10,273 nt of DNA from Leptospira ellisii (GCF_002811955.1 NZ_NPEF01000004.1:1-10273), one strand, 5' to 3'; positions 1-10,158 are shown, counted from the first letter of the stretch. Numbers and translations are program-made. Notes: generated by a model not told the origin, from the letters alone.

Positions 1-264
1 AACCCATTCTATCGAAAACAATTGTTATAAAATAGAATTTTGTCGCTTTTCCGAAACAAAGTGCAGACTTTTATAAATTTGAAGCTAAGAAAAAAAACGA
101 AAGAAGAAAGAATTCTGAATTATTATGTCACATATAATTATGTCCTCCCACCTCCAGCGGAAATTTTCGGGAAAAGGATCCAAGACTTGGGTGATATAAA
201 TCAACGTTCGATTCCGAAAATTATGATTCTATTTTTTCCCACATAGAAAAGAAGTTTCGATACT
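1..264. other. AT-rich non-coding leader region
   Basis: This stretch is clearly richer in A and T than the genes that follow. It contains several TATAAA/TATAAT-like words and a perfect 10-base palindrome, AACAATTGTT, at 17-26. An open frame from a TTG at 40 to a TAG at 246 exists, but its Lys/Asn/Tyr-rich product is what AT-rich DNA gives by chance and no family is recognisable. I read it as the upstream regulatory region of the operon starting at 265. I cannot identify the end of any gene entering from the left. Confidence 0.6.
192..200 (+). promoter_or_regulatory. Candidate extended -10 promoter of the nuclease/phosphorylase/PRPP operon
   Basis: The bases TGA-TATAAA fit an extended -10 element (TGn followed by a 5-of-6 match to TATAAT). 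Transcription would begin near 207 and give a leader of about 58 bases before the ATG at 265. I see no good -35 hexamer 16-18 bases upstream, which extended -10 promoters can do without. TATAAT also occurs at 133-138, and TATAAA at 26-31 and 72-77, each without a convincing -35. AT-rich DNA makes chance matches likely, so this is only a candidate. Confidence 0.3.
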
Positions 265-1635
265 ATGAGCTCTTCTCTTCGAATTCACTTTCTTGGTGCT
301 TCCGGAACGGTCACCGGCTCCAAATTCCTCCTTGATACGGGGAAAATGAAACTTCTCGTCGATTGCGGAATGTTCCAGGGCTTAAAAGAACTGCGCCTGC
401 TCAACTGGGCCCCGCTCCCGGTTCGTGCTTCCGAAATCGATGTGGTTCTTTTGACGCACGGGCATTTGGATCATTCCGGTTATATTCCCCGCTTGGTAAA
501 ACAAGGATTTCGAGGCAGAATTTTAGGAAGCGCTCCCACCTTGGAAATCGCGGAAATCATTTTGAAGGACTCCGGTAAAATCCAGGAGGAAGAAGCGGAG
601 CGCGCGAACAAAGGCGGTTATTCCAAACACAAACCGGCCGTTCCCTTATACGATCTCAAGGAATCGGTCGAGTCCGTTTCCTACTTTCGAGCGGTCGAAC
701 TCGATCAGTGGAAGGATATCGCGGAGGGAATCCGAGTTCGGTTCCGATACAACGGACATATCCTCGGAGCCACGTTTATAGAATTGGAGATTTTCGGAAA
801 AACGTTCGTATTTTCCGGAGATATAGGAAGACCGGAAGACATACTTCTTTATCCGCCAGAACGACCGGTTAACGCCGATTATATGTTCGTTGAAAGTACG
901 TACGGAGACCGTATCCACGACAAAGGCGTCGAACAACGATTAACCGAAATTCTCAACGAAACCTTGGAAAGAAAAGGCTCCGTCATTCTGCCCAGTTTCG
1001 CCGTGGAACGCGCTCAAAGTCTGATGTATCTTCTTTGGAAACTCAAGTCCGAATCCGCGATTCCGGACGTTCCTATGATCCTGGATACGCCGATGGGTCG
1101 CAACGTTTTCGAGGTATTTCGGGAACATACGAAATGGCACAAACTCGATCCATCGGAATGTTCGCAGATATGGGGAGCTTTCCGTAAGACCGAGTCCCCC
1201 AAGGAGACGTATCGATTCGCCGAAGACGAAACTCCCAAGATCGTTATCGCCGGAAGCGGAATGGCCACCGGAGGAAGGGTTTTGACGTATCTTCAACATC
1301 ATTTAGGAAATCCGAACTCGACGATTTTATTATGCGGATTCCACGCCTCCGGCACCCGAGGAAGACAACTCCGGGACGGCAATCACGAGATAAAAATCTA
1401 CGGAAGATATTACGAGGTCAAAGCCCAAGTTCGGACGATCGACGGTTTATCCTCGCACGCGGACCAAAAGGAAATCCTCCACTGGTTGTCGGCGCTCGAC
1501 AAAAAACCCGAAACCGTATTCATCGTCCACGGAGAAACCGGCTCCTCCGACGCGCTCCGTGTCAAACTGACGAACGATTTAGGAATGAACTGCAAAATCC
1601 CGAAACTCTTCGATATTATAGAATTAGAATTTTAA
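265..1635 (+). CDS. Beta-CASP metallo-beta-lactamase RNA nuclease (RNA exonuclease/CPSF-73-like)
   Basis: A 456-residue cytoplasmic protein of the metallo-beta-lactamase fold with a beta-CASP insertion, the family of RNase J, CPSF-73 and bacterial RNA-processing exonucleases. The Zn site is complete: H65-G-H67-L-D69-H70, H165 in GHILGA and D186 in SGDIG. The beta-CASP motifs are present: E210 before STYGDR (motif A), the GSGMATGGR loop at about 330-338, H398 in SSHAD (motif B) and H422 in VHGE (motif C). His at motif C is typical of RNA-specific members. The protein ends soon after motif C and lacks the C-terminal domain of RNase J and the KH domains of archaeal homologues. It has no signal peptide. 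The ATG is preceded by a purine run (GAAAAGAAG, 246-254) that may be a weak ribosome binding site. The next gene begins one base after its stop, so the two are almost certainly co-transcribed. The fold and RNA-directed class are firm; endo- or exonuclease mode and natural substrate cannot be read from sequence. Confidence 0.93.
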   Translation: MSSSLRIHFLGASGTVTGSKFLLDTGKMKLLVDCGMFQGLKELRLLNWAPLPVRASEIDVVLLTHGHLDHSGYIPRLVKQGFRGRILGSAPTLEIAEIILKDSGKIQEEEAERANKGGYSKHKPAVPLYDLKESVESVSYFRAVELDQWKDIAEGIRVRFRYNGHILGATFIELEIFGKTFVFSGDIGRPEDILLYPPERPVNADYMFVESTYGDRIHDKGVEQRLTEILNETLERKGSVILPSFAVERAQSLMYLLWKLKSESAIPDVPMILDTPMGRNVFEVFREHTKWHKLDPSECSQIWGAFRKTESPKETYRFAEDETPKIVIAGSGMATGGRVLTYLQHHLGNPNSTILLCGFHASGTRGRQLRDGNHEIKIYGRYYEVKAQVRTIDGLSSHADQKEILHWLSALDKKPETVFIVHGETGSSDALRVKLTNDLGMNCKIPKLFDIIELEF

Positions 1636-1636
1636 T

Positions 1637-3139
1637 ATGTACGAAACTAAAAACGTTCTCCGCCTAAAAAACCTCGGAATCGACACCAATCAAGAATACG
1701 TCGTTTTCCTCAAACGGGATTGTCCGGCGTGTAAGTCGGAAGGTTTCGTCGCGCTCAGTCGCATTTCGGTGACTTCAGGGGATAAACAGATCATCGCTTC
1801 GTTGAACATCGTCGAAACCGAAATTCTGCAGAGCGGCCAGGTCGGACTTTCCGAAAGCGCTTGGAAGGCGATCGACGCCGAGGAAGGCGACGAAGTCCGT
1901 CTCTCGCACTTACAACCCGTTCAATCCATGCACGACGTCAGATCCAAATTGTATGAAAACCGTCTCAACGGGGAATCTTTCGATCGAATCATAGGCGAAA
2001 TCAAGGATGAAAAGTATTCCAACATCGAGATCGCCGCTTTCGTGACGGCGTGCGCGGGGGATCGCCTCAACCTCGAGGAGATCAAGTCCCTAACAAAGGC
2101 GATGATCCGAACCGGTTCCGTATTGAAGTGGAACGACGGCCCGATCGTCGACAAACACTGCGTAGGTGGTCTTCCCGGAAATAGGACCACGCCCATCGTA
2201 GTGTCCGTGGTCGCGGCCGCGGGAAAGATCGTTCCTAAAACCTCGTCGCGCGCGATCACCTCGCCCGCCGGAACGGCCGATACGATGGAGGTCGTGACCG
2301 AGGTGAATTTGAGTCTTTCGAAGATGAAAACCGTCGTCGAAAAGGAAGGGGGTTGTATCGTTTGGGGAGGGTCGATCGGTTTAAGTCCCGTCGACGACAT
2401 TCTCATCCGCGTGGAAAGGGCTTTGGAAGTCGATAGCGTAGGCCAGATGATCGCTTCGGTTCTTTCCAAAAAGGCGGCAGCGGGTTCGACTCACGTGGTG
2501 ATCGATATTCCGATCGGGAAAACGGCAAAGATAAGAACGGAAGAAGATGCAGAAAAACTAAAATACTATTTTACCGTAGTGGGTCGATCGGTCGGTCTCA
2601 AAATCAAGACGATCATATCGGACGGATCACAACCCGTAGGCCGCGGGATTGGACCTTCCCTGGAGATGAAGGACTGTATTCAGATTTTAAAAAACGATCC
2701 GAACGCGCCGCAGGATCTCAGACAAAGGGCGTTGACCGTCGCGGGTGCGATGCTCGAATTCTCCGATCCAAACGGATTTAAAAACGGGATCGCCGCGGCC
2801 GAGGAACTTCTTAGTTCCGGAAAGGCTTGGGAAAAATTCGTAAGGATCTGCGAGGCGCAAGGAGCGTTCCGCGAGCCCCGCGCGGCTAAATTCAAACTCG
2901 ACGTCCTGTCGACCCGTTCCGGAATCGTAACGGAAGTGGACAATCGTAAGATCGCGAAAGTAGCGAGATTGGCAGGAGCGCCTAACTCCAATTCTGCGGG
3001 AGTCTATTTCCTTTCCCCTTCCGGGAAGAGGGTGGAAACGGGGGACGTGCTTTATACGATCCATTCCGAATCCGAAGGGGAACTGGAATACGCCTACGAA
3101 TACGTCCGATCGCAAAAAGAGATCATTCAAATTTTATAA
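1637..3139 (+). CDS. Type-2 thymidine phosphorylase / AMP phosphorylase-like protein
   Basis: A 500-residue member of the thymidine/pyrimidine-nucleoside phosphorylase family, of the longer type 2 related to archaeal AMP phosphorylase (DeoA). Residues 1-90 form the extra N-terminal domain that separates this type from E. coli-type DeoA of about 440 residues. The helical and nucleoside phosphorylase domains follow: K173-H174 then CVGGLPGNRTTP (phosphate/substrate loop), SPAGTADTMEV at 209-219, K278-K279, and a C-terminal alpha/beta domain with STRSGIVTEVD near 425. Known chemistry is phosphorolysis of nucleoside to base plus (deoxy)ribose 1-phosphate; archaeal relatives act on AMP, CMP or UMP and give ribose 1,5-bisphosphate. 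Given the neighbouring nuclease and PRPP synthetase homologue, a nucleotide substrate is plausible here, but this is inference. Cys29 and Cys32 form a CPAC motif in the N-terminal domain. The start lies one base after the upstream stop and has no Shine-Dalgarno sequence, which suggests translational coupling. Confidence 0.92.
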   Translation: MYETKNVLRLKNLGIDTNQEYVVFLKRDCPACKSEGFVALSRISVTSGDKQIIASLNIVETEILQSGQVGLSESAWKAIDAEEGDEVRLSHLQPVQSMHDVRSKLYENRLNGESFDRIIGEIKDEKYSNIEIAAFVTACAGDRLNLEEIKSLTKAMIRTGSVLKWNDGPIVDKHCVGGLPGNRTTPIVVSVVAAAGKIVPKTSSRAITSPAGTADTMEVVTEVNLSLSKMKTVVEKEGGCIVWGGSIGLSPVDDILIRVERALEVDSVGQMIASVLSKKAAAGSTHVVIDIPIGKTAKIRTEEDAEKLKYYFTVVGRSVGLKIKTIISDGSQPVGRGIGPSLEMKDCIQILKNDPNAPQDLRQRALTVAGAMLEFSDPNGFKNGIAAAEELLSSGKAWEKFVRICEAQGAFREPRAAKFKLDVLSTRSGIVTEVDNRKIAKVARLAGAPNSNSAGVYFLSPSGKRVETGDVLYTIHSESEGELEYAYEYVRSQKEIIQIL

Positions 3140-3149
3140 ATTAATTTAT

Positions 3150-4027
3150 ATGAATATAAATAGAATACTATTCGCCTTCCCCGAAAACGCCGGTATAGCC
3201 GATCTCGTCGCCTCCCGCTCGAAAATTCGGATCGGTTCCGCCGAATTCGGAACCTTTCCCGACGGGGAATCCAAACTTAGGATCGTTTCCGATCTAAAGG
3301 GTTCCGAGGTTCATCTGATCTGCTCCCTGGATAGACCCGATTCCAAACTTCTGCCCTTGATTTTTTTCTGCGAGACGGCAAGATCCCTGGGAGCGGAAAA
3401 GGTCCATCTAATAGCGCCTTATCTTTGTTATATGAGACAGGATAAGGTCTTCCGGGAAGGGGAAGGGATCAGCGCGCGTATTTTCGCCGATCTGATTTCC
3501 CGTTACGTCGACTCCCTAATCACGGTGGACCCCCACCTTCATCGCATCGCGGATCTTTCGGAAATTTTCAGAATTCCTTCCAAGACACTGCACTCTACCG
3601 CTCTTCTCGCGGACTATATACGGGAACGAATCGACAATCCCGTTCTCGTCGGACCGGACAGCGAAAGCAGTCAGTGGGTGGCGGAAGTCGCGCGTCTTTG
3701 CGGAAGTCCTTTTATCGTTCTCGAAAAAAATCGGAAAGGCGATCGGGAAGTGGAGATCAGCGCTCCTGCGGTCGAAACGTTGTCCGGACGTACGCCGGTT
3801 TTGATAGACGACATCGTATCGAGCGGAAGAACTCTGATCGAAACCGTGAAAAGACTTAGGGAAGCGGCCTTACCTTCCCCGATCTGTCTGTGCGTTCACG
3901 GAATTTTCGCGGACGATTCCTATCGCGATTTGTTGGAGGCGGGCGTCCGCTCCGTGGTTACGTCGAACACGATCGGTCATCCGAGCAACGGAATCGACGT
4001 AAGTCGCTTAATAACGGAAAATCTTTT

Positions 4028-4031
<4 letters not shown>
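3150..4031 (+). CDS. Ribose-phosphate pyrophosphokinase homologue (PRPP synthetase family)
   Basis: A 293-residue cytoplasmic protein of the PRPP synthetase family, which makes PRPP and AMP from ribose 5-phosphate and ATP. Visible motifs: FPDGES at 36-41, PYLCYMRQDKVF with R96-Q97-D98 (ATP binding), VDPHLHR with D127 and H129 (equivalent to the catalytic DLHA segment of class I enzymes), K193 in EKNRKGDREVE, and the PRPP-binding loop VLIDDIVSSGRTL at 217-229 with D220-D221. It is shorter than class I enzymes (about 315) and closer to archaeal-type lengths. The VDPHLHR segment also differs from the usual VDLHAxQ, so it is unlikely to be the housekeeping synthetase. It follows the phosphorylase by 10 bases, its ATG preceded only by AT-rich sequence. 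Its stop overlaps the stop of the convergent phosphatase gene. Family and motifs are sure; whether it uses ribose 5-phosphate, ribose 1,5-bisphosphate or runs towards ATP is open. Confidence 0.93.

Positions 4032-4036
<5 letters not shown>
4013..4036. repeat. Imperfect inverted repeat spanning two convergent stop codons
   Basis: AACGG at 4013-4017 pairs with CCGTT at 4032-4036. Inside, AAAA at 4018-4021 can pair with part of the T run at 4024-4029 if two A bases are bulged. The T run gives the structure some likeness to a terminator for the + strand, but the T residues lie within the hairpin rather than after it. No other terminator-like structure is visible between the two convergent genes. 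It may be a weak bidirectional end signal or a by-product of the overlapping stops. Confidence 0.3.
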
Positions 4037-6622
<2,586 letters not shown>

Positions 6623-6632
6623 TCCCGAACCG

Positions 6633-6639
6633 TCCCTCT
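6633..6639 (-). promoter_or_regulatory. Ribosome binding site deciding the phosphatase start
   Basis: On the minus strand this reads AGAGGGA, containing the GAGG core, and ends 10 bases before the ATG at 6622. It is the best Shine-Dalgarno-like sequence seen in the window and supports this ATG over the in-frame GTG at 6655. Confidence 0.5.
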
Positions 6640-6709
6640 TCCCGTCGCCGAACACTTTGTTGACGAAAGAGTCCGATTTGGCAAGAAATAATCGGCCGGC
6701 GGAATGAAA

Positions 6710-8140
6710 CTATTCCATCACGATCGTTATGTCCACGCGTCGATTCTTTTGTCTGCCTTGTAAGGTCGAGTTATCCGCAATCGGTTTGTTTTTGCCGTAA
6801 CCTTCGTAGGACATGCGCTTTTCTTCGATTCCCTCTTTGTCCCTCAGTTCTTTGAGGACGGATAACGCGCGTTCTCTGGAAAGTTTTTTGTTGTAATCCT
6901 CCCCGCCGCTGTTGTCCGTATGTCCGCTGATTCTGATCTCTCGATCGCCGTATTTTTTTAAAACGGACGCGATCCGGGCCAGCTCATCCTTGGCCTCCTC
7001 TTTGAGTTCGGAACTGTTATAGTCGAAAAGGACCGAGTTTAAGGAGATCGCGATTCCTTCTTCGGTTCTACGGATTTCCACAGGAGGTCCGGAGGGTTTT
7101 TCCGTCTCGGGTTTCGTCCGATTCTCCTCCTCTTCCGGCCAACCGAGATTTTGCGGTCTGGATTTCGGATCCGGTTTCGTTTTGGCGGTTCTGCCCGGAT
7201 CAATTCCGGTGTCCAGCCCTCCGGAAAGAATCTTACGTATCTCCTCCGCGAATTTGTCCTTATCGGTGTCGGTTAACTTTATGTTTTTATTATATACTCC
7301 GTGGATGTCGAAGGACATCTCCTGCGCGGCGCCGTTCGGATAAACGAACGTATAGGCGAGTTGCACCCTTTTGTATTGGGGAATTCCCGCATCGCGGTCG
7401 AAAAAGACCATTCCCCGGGCGAAGCCGTATATCTTGAACGGAACCCCCTCCCGGTTCATTTGAGAATCGTAATAAAGGGAATAATTATATTCTATTTTAT
7501 CCGCGTTACCGCTTAAATTCTGAAACTTCCAATCGTCGCGACCGTGATACTTGTATTTTGCCAGAACCGTCACCATCACCCTTCCGCCCGGAAATTGGAA
7601 ATTCTCCGTCGCGGGCTGCGTCCATTCCTCCTCCACCGCAACGGGCTTTTCGGAAAAACTGGGGAGAGAACGCAGGTTGGGCATTCCGTATTCCTGTGGA
7701 ACCTTGTATTGACCGATTTCCGTGATTTGAAACTGACTCTTGAACGTTTTGTCTTTGCGGAAAGCCGGATCGATTTCCGGATATCTCGTGTACGTATCGA
7801 AAAATCCGTCGAGAAGACAGGACTTATTCTCGCAAGAAAGGGTTTCGAGAAGGATTCGATTTTTATCCTCTCTGCGGATCTTACGTCCCTGACTCACCAG
7901 TTGAACGCGATGATATTCGTTTAACTCCACCGTTTCGCCGGGATTCAGCTTCCAACGGAAAAGAATCCGTTCCTCTTCCGCAAAAACGGATTCCCCCGCG
8001 AACAGAAGGATGAAGAGCGAGACACAAAAGCGGAATCCGGCGAATCCGAAAGATAGGTCTCTTTCCGTTTTTCCGTAAATAGAACGCAAACCTGATTTTC
8101 CCATTCCATTATTTAATTTCGTATGATTCTTTGAAAACAT
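6710..8140 (-). CDS. Exported OmpA-family peptidoglycan-binding protein with a novel N-terminal domain
   Basis: A 476-residue exported protein. A hydrophobic segment at about 37-51 followed by ESVFA-EEE gives a signal peptide cut near residue 54; no Cys follows, so it is not a lipoprotein. Residues 55-300 form a mainly beta domain that I cannot assign to a named family, with a Cys pair (C103, C108) that could form a disulfide and a segment MPNLRSLPSFSEKPV near 153-167. Residues 309-353 are a Pro/Lys/Glu-rich linker. Residues 360-476 are an OmpA C-terminal domain: VLFDYNSSELK, then ISGHTDNSGG, then LSRERALSVL, with D409 and R424 in the positions that bind diaminopimelate in peptidoglycan. It probably anchors an envelope or periplasmic domain to the cell wall. 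The start is uncertain: the ATG at 8140 leaves an unusually long 36-residue n-region, and the in-frame ATG at 8104 (residue 13) would shorten it; neither has a clear ribosome site. It precedes the phosphatase gene on the same strand. Confidence 0.9.
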   Translation of the reverse strand: MFSKNHTKLNNGMGKSGLRSIYGKTERDLSFGFAGFRFCVSLFILLFAGESVFAEEERILFRWKLNPGETVELNEYHRVQLVSQGRKIRREDKNRILLETLSCENKSCLLDGFFDTYTRYPEIDPAFRKDKTFKSQFQITEIGQYKVPQEYGMPNLRSLPSFSEKPVAVEEEWTQPATENFQFPGGRVMVTVLAKYKYHGRDDWKFQNLSGNADKIEYNYSLYYDSQMNREGVPFKIYGFARGMVFFDRDAGIPQYKRVQLAYTFVYPNGAAQEMSFDIHGVYNKNIKLTDTDKDKFAEEIRKILSGGLDTGIDPGRTAKTKPDPKSRPQNLGWPEEEENRTKPETEKPSGPPVEIRRTEEGIAISLNSVLFDYNSSELKEEAKDELARIASVLKKYGDREIRISGHTDNSGGEDYNKKLSRERALSVLKELRDKEGIEEKRMSYEGYGKNKPIADNSTLQGRQKNRRVDITIVME

Positions 8141-8199
8141 GAGACAAGACCAAAAAACTATCCGAAAAAAAGGGGATTCGGACGAAAATTAACTTTAGA
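8141..8199. other. Short divergent intergenic region between ompA-like gene and cutA
   Basis: Fifty-nine bases separate two divergently transcribed genes, so promoters for both must lie here or reach into the coding ends. On the + strand TTGAAA at 8131-8136 matches TTGACA in 5 of 6 bases, but no good -10 follows at normal spacing. An AGGGGA run at 8171-8176 lies too far (about 24 bases) from the cutA ATG to be its ribosome site. I cannot name a firm promoter or operator. Confidence 0.5.
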
Positions 8200-8520
8200 A
8201 TGGAGCCCAGACTTGTTTATATCACGACGGAAAACGAAAAGGAAGCACTAAAGATCGGAAAAATTCTGGTTCAAGAACGCCTCGCCGCGTGCGCCAATAT
8301 CCTTCCGAAAATGAAATCGATCTTTCATTGGGAAAAAAAATTGACCGTCGCAAACGAGGCGGTCCTGATCCTCAAAACAAAAAGCGATCTGATGACCGAA
8401 CTTACGCTCCGGGTAAAATCGCTTCACAGTTATTCCGTACCTTGCGTGATCAGCCTTCCCCTTTTGGAAGGGAACCGCGAATATTTCAATTGGATCTTTT
8501 CGGAAGTGATATCAGAATAA
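8200..8520 (+). CDS. cutA: CutA1 divalent-cation tolerance protein
   Basis: A 106-residue protein with the full set of CutA1 signatures: LVYITTENEKEALKIG at the N-terminus, ERLAACANILP at 26-36 with C31, SIFHWE at 40-45, LKTK at 58-61 and LHSYSVPCVISLPL at 75-88. The length is normal for the family, which forms very stable trimers of ferredoxin-like subunits in the cytoplasm. CutA was linked to copper and divalent-metal tolerance in E. coli, but the molecular role of most homologues is unsettled. It is the first gene of a three-gene + strand set, with the lipase gene 19 bases downstream. The identification is firm; the physiological role is not. Confidence 0.96.
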   Translation: MEPRLVYITTENEKEALKIGKILVQERLAACANILPKMKSIFHWEKKLTVANEAVLILKTKSDLMTELTLRVKSLHSYSVPCVISLPLLEGNREYFNWIFSEVISE

Positions 8521-8539
8521 TTCCACTAATCGGTGTTAT

Positions 8540-9376
8540 ATGGTTCAAATACACGTTAAAAAAAAATTTACGGCGCTTACTTTAAACTCGGCGTTTTTCG
8601 GATTTTACGCGCACGCGGGATTCGCCAAAGGACTTTCGGAGGTCGGATTTCATCCTTCCAAAATCACGGGCTGCAGTTCGGGCGCGCTGATCGGTTCCCT
8701 CGTTGCCGCGGGAATTCCGGTGGATACGATGACAGATCTGATCCTAAGTCTGAAAAAGAAGGATTTTTGGGAGGGAAATCTGATCACGAATTTCGTAAAA
8801 CCGATCCGCAAAGGTATCAAAAATTATTCGGGAATCTTATCGGGTAAAAAGATCCGCGATCTTCTCAAGCCGCATCTCGGACACAAAAAGATCGAGGAAC
8901 TACCCGTGCCGATGGGAATTTCGGTCTCCAATATCACGAAACAGATCCGCGAACTCAAAACCAAAGGCGATCTGATCGACCAGATTCTCGCGTCGATGAC
9001 CTTTCCGTTTTTGTTCGAAATACAAAAGTTAGGCGAAGAAGAGTTCATCGATGGAGGCGTCGCCGATCAGGAACCCATAAAGGAACTGATCCTGGACAAA
9101 TCGATCAAAAAGATCGTGGTGCACAGCGTTCGCACCAAAAAAGGCCCTTCGGAAAAAGCCGTTATCCGCGCGTTTCATTCCTCCGTTCAGATCATAGAGA
9201 ACGAAACCAGGGAATTAAAGGAAATGCTCGCGAAACATTATAAAAAACAGATATTACGGATCGAAACGGTCACGCCTTACATAGACGCCGACCGCCTTTC
9301 CCACGGCAGGGAAGCGCTGGAAGACGGCAGAAAAAGCGCGCATCACTGGAAGAAAAAAATCCTCGCTCCGGCCTAA
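8540..9376 (+). CDS. Patatin-like phospholipase with an atypical oxyanion loop
   Basis: A 278-residue protein of the patatin/RssA-like acyl hydrolase family. The nucleophile elbow is G44-C-S46-S-G48 (GxSxG) followed by ALIGSLVAAGIP, and the catalytic Asp is D171 in FIDGGVADQEPI, so the Ser-Asp dyad is intact. The family normally begins with a Gly-rich oxyanion loop (GGGxxG) before HxGVL. Here residues 14-31 read LNSAFFGFYAHAGFAKGL, so the Gly triplet is replaced by Ser-Ala-Phe while the following A-H-x-G is kept. No signal peptide or membrane segment is apparent; the protein is rich in Lys and may bind membranes peripherally. It probably hydrolyses phospholipid or another acyl ester, but the altered loop makes activity uncertain. 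It lies between cutA (19 bases) and the acetyltransferase (23 bases) and is probably co-transcribed. Its ATG is preceded by GTTAT rather than a Shine-Dalgarno sequence. Confidence 0.9.
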   Translation: MVQIHVKKKFTALTLNSAFFGFYAHAGFAKGLSEVGFHPSKITGCSSGALIGSLVAAGIPVDTMTDLILSLKKKDFWEGNLITNFVKPIRKGIKNYSGILSGKKIRDLLKPHLGHKKIEELPVPMGISVSNITKQIRELKTKGDLIDQILASMTFPFLFEIQKLGEEEFIDGGVADQEPIKELILDKSIKKIVVHSVRTKKGPSEKAVIRAFHSSVQIIENETRELKEMLAKHYKKQILRIETVTPYIDADRLSHGREALEDGRKSAHHWKKKILAPA

Positions 9377-9399
9377 ACCGAACGTCTAACGCATTATAT

Positions 9400-10155
9400 A
9401 TGAACGGAACGGACGAATCCGAAATCGCCAGGAATTACGTCGATCTCCACCGGATTTGTTCGGAGGAATCGGGCGGAAAGATCCTCGAACGCGAGAGTTT
9501 CGTATTCTATTCGAACCCCGATTCGGAATGGTTCACGAGAATCGTATTAAGGGAAGATTTCGACGCGCGAAAGTTGGGGTCGGAACTCCGCGAACTGGAC
9601 GAATCCGGATTCGATTCCAATATTTTAGACTTTTCGAATACAAGAAAACACGAATCCGTTTTCCGCGAGTTGGGATACGATCACTGCAACGAACAGTTGG
9701 GAATGTATCTCAAAGGGGATCCCTCCGTTCTGGAACGGCCGAAAAACGTGCGATGCGCCGCGATTTCGGATTCCGAAAACCTAAAACGGTGGCTAAGGAT
9801 CGTAAACGTTTCGTTCCAATCGGACGATCGGGAAAATCTGTATCTTCGTCTTTTAAAACGCGAATCGATTTCCATCTATGCGGCTTTTTCCGGCGGTAAC
9901 ATGGCTGCCACCGGAATGAGTTTTTATAACGGAAATTCGGTGGGCCTGTATTCGATCACCACAGATCCGGAACAAAGGGGGAGAAAATTCGCATCCGTGC
10001 TGGTCTCCTTTATGCTGGAAAGGATCCGCTCCGTTTTTTCGGGAATCGTAATATTACACGCGACGGATATGGGCAAGGGAATTTACGAACGTTTCGGTTT
10101 TCAAAAATCGGACACCCTTCGACATTGGGGGCGTTCCGCCTCGGGATTGCAGTAA
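9400..10155 (+). CDS. GNAT-family N-acetyltransferase with a divergent N-terminal half
   Basis: A 251-residue cytoplasmic protein. The C-terminal half (about 118-245) is a GNAT domain: strand VGLYSITTDP at 181-190, the acetyl-CoA loop E191-Q-R-G-R-K-F-A198 and following helix, and the late motif IYERFGFQKSD at 228-238. The N-terminal half (1-110) resembles a degenerate GNAT-like or accessory domain, ending in FRELGYDHCNEQLGMYLKG, which itself looks like the end of a GNAT fold (a Y/F-x-x-LGY turn followed by a strand). The whole may therefore be a tandem GNAT in which only the second half keeps the CoA-binding loop. The substrate (amine, amino acid, protein N-terminus or antibiotic) cannot be predicted. 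It is the last gene of the cutA/lipase set, 23 bases after the lipase; its ATG is preceded by CATTATAT and no ribosome site. Confidence 0.88.
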   Translation: MNGTDESEIARNYVDLHRICSEESGGKILERESFVFYSNPDSEWFTRIVLREDFDARKLGSELRELDESGFDSNILDFSNTRKHESVFRELGYDHCNEQLGMYLKGDPSVLERPKNVRCAAISDSENLKRWLRIVNVSFQSDDRENLYLRLLKRESISIYAAFSGGNMAATGMSFYNGNSVGLYSITTDPEQRGRKFASVLVSFMLERIRSVFSGIVILHATDMGKGIYERFGFQKSDTLRHWGRSASGLQ

Positions 10156-10158
10156 ACG

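Noticed and set aside
40..246. 68-residue open frame from a TTG start before the nuclease gene
   Set aside because: No ribosome site, TTG start, AT-driven Lys/Asn/Tyr/Ile-rich composition and no recognisable family; read as leader DNA.
1921..2469. Minus-strand open frame of 182 codons inside the phosphorylase gene
   Set aside because: Fully antisense to a gene with clear catalytic motifs; Ser/Thr/Pro-rich product typical of a shadow frame.
6623..6655. Upstream GTG start for the phosphatase
   Set aside because: It would put eleven charged or Gly residues before an ideal signal peptide and has no ribosome site; the ATG at 6622 has both.
8097..8150. Minus-strand promoter with TTGTCT and ATACGA-like boxes for the OmpA-like gene
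   Set aside because: The -10 matches the consensus poorly and the element would overlap the first codons; it could only work if the start is at 8104.
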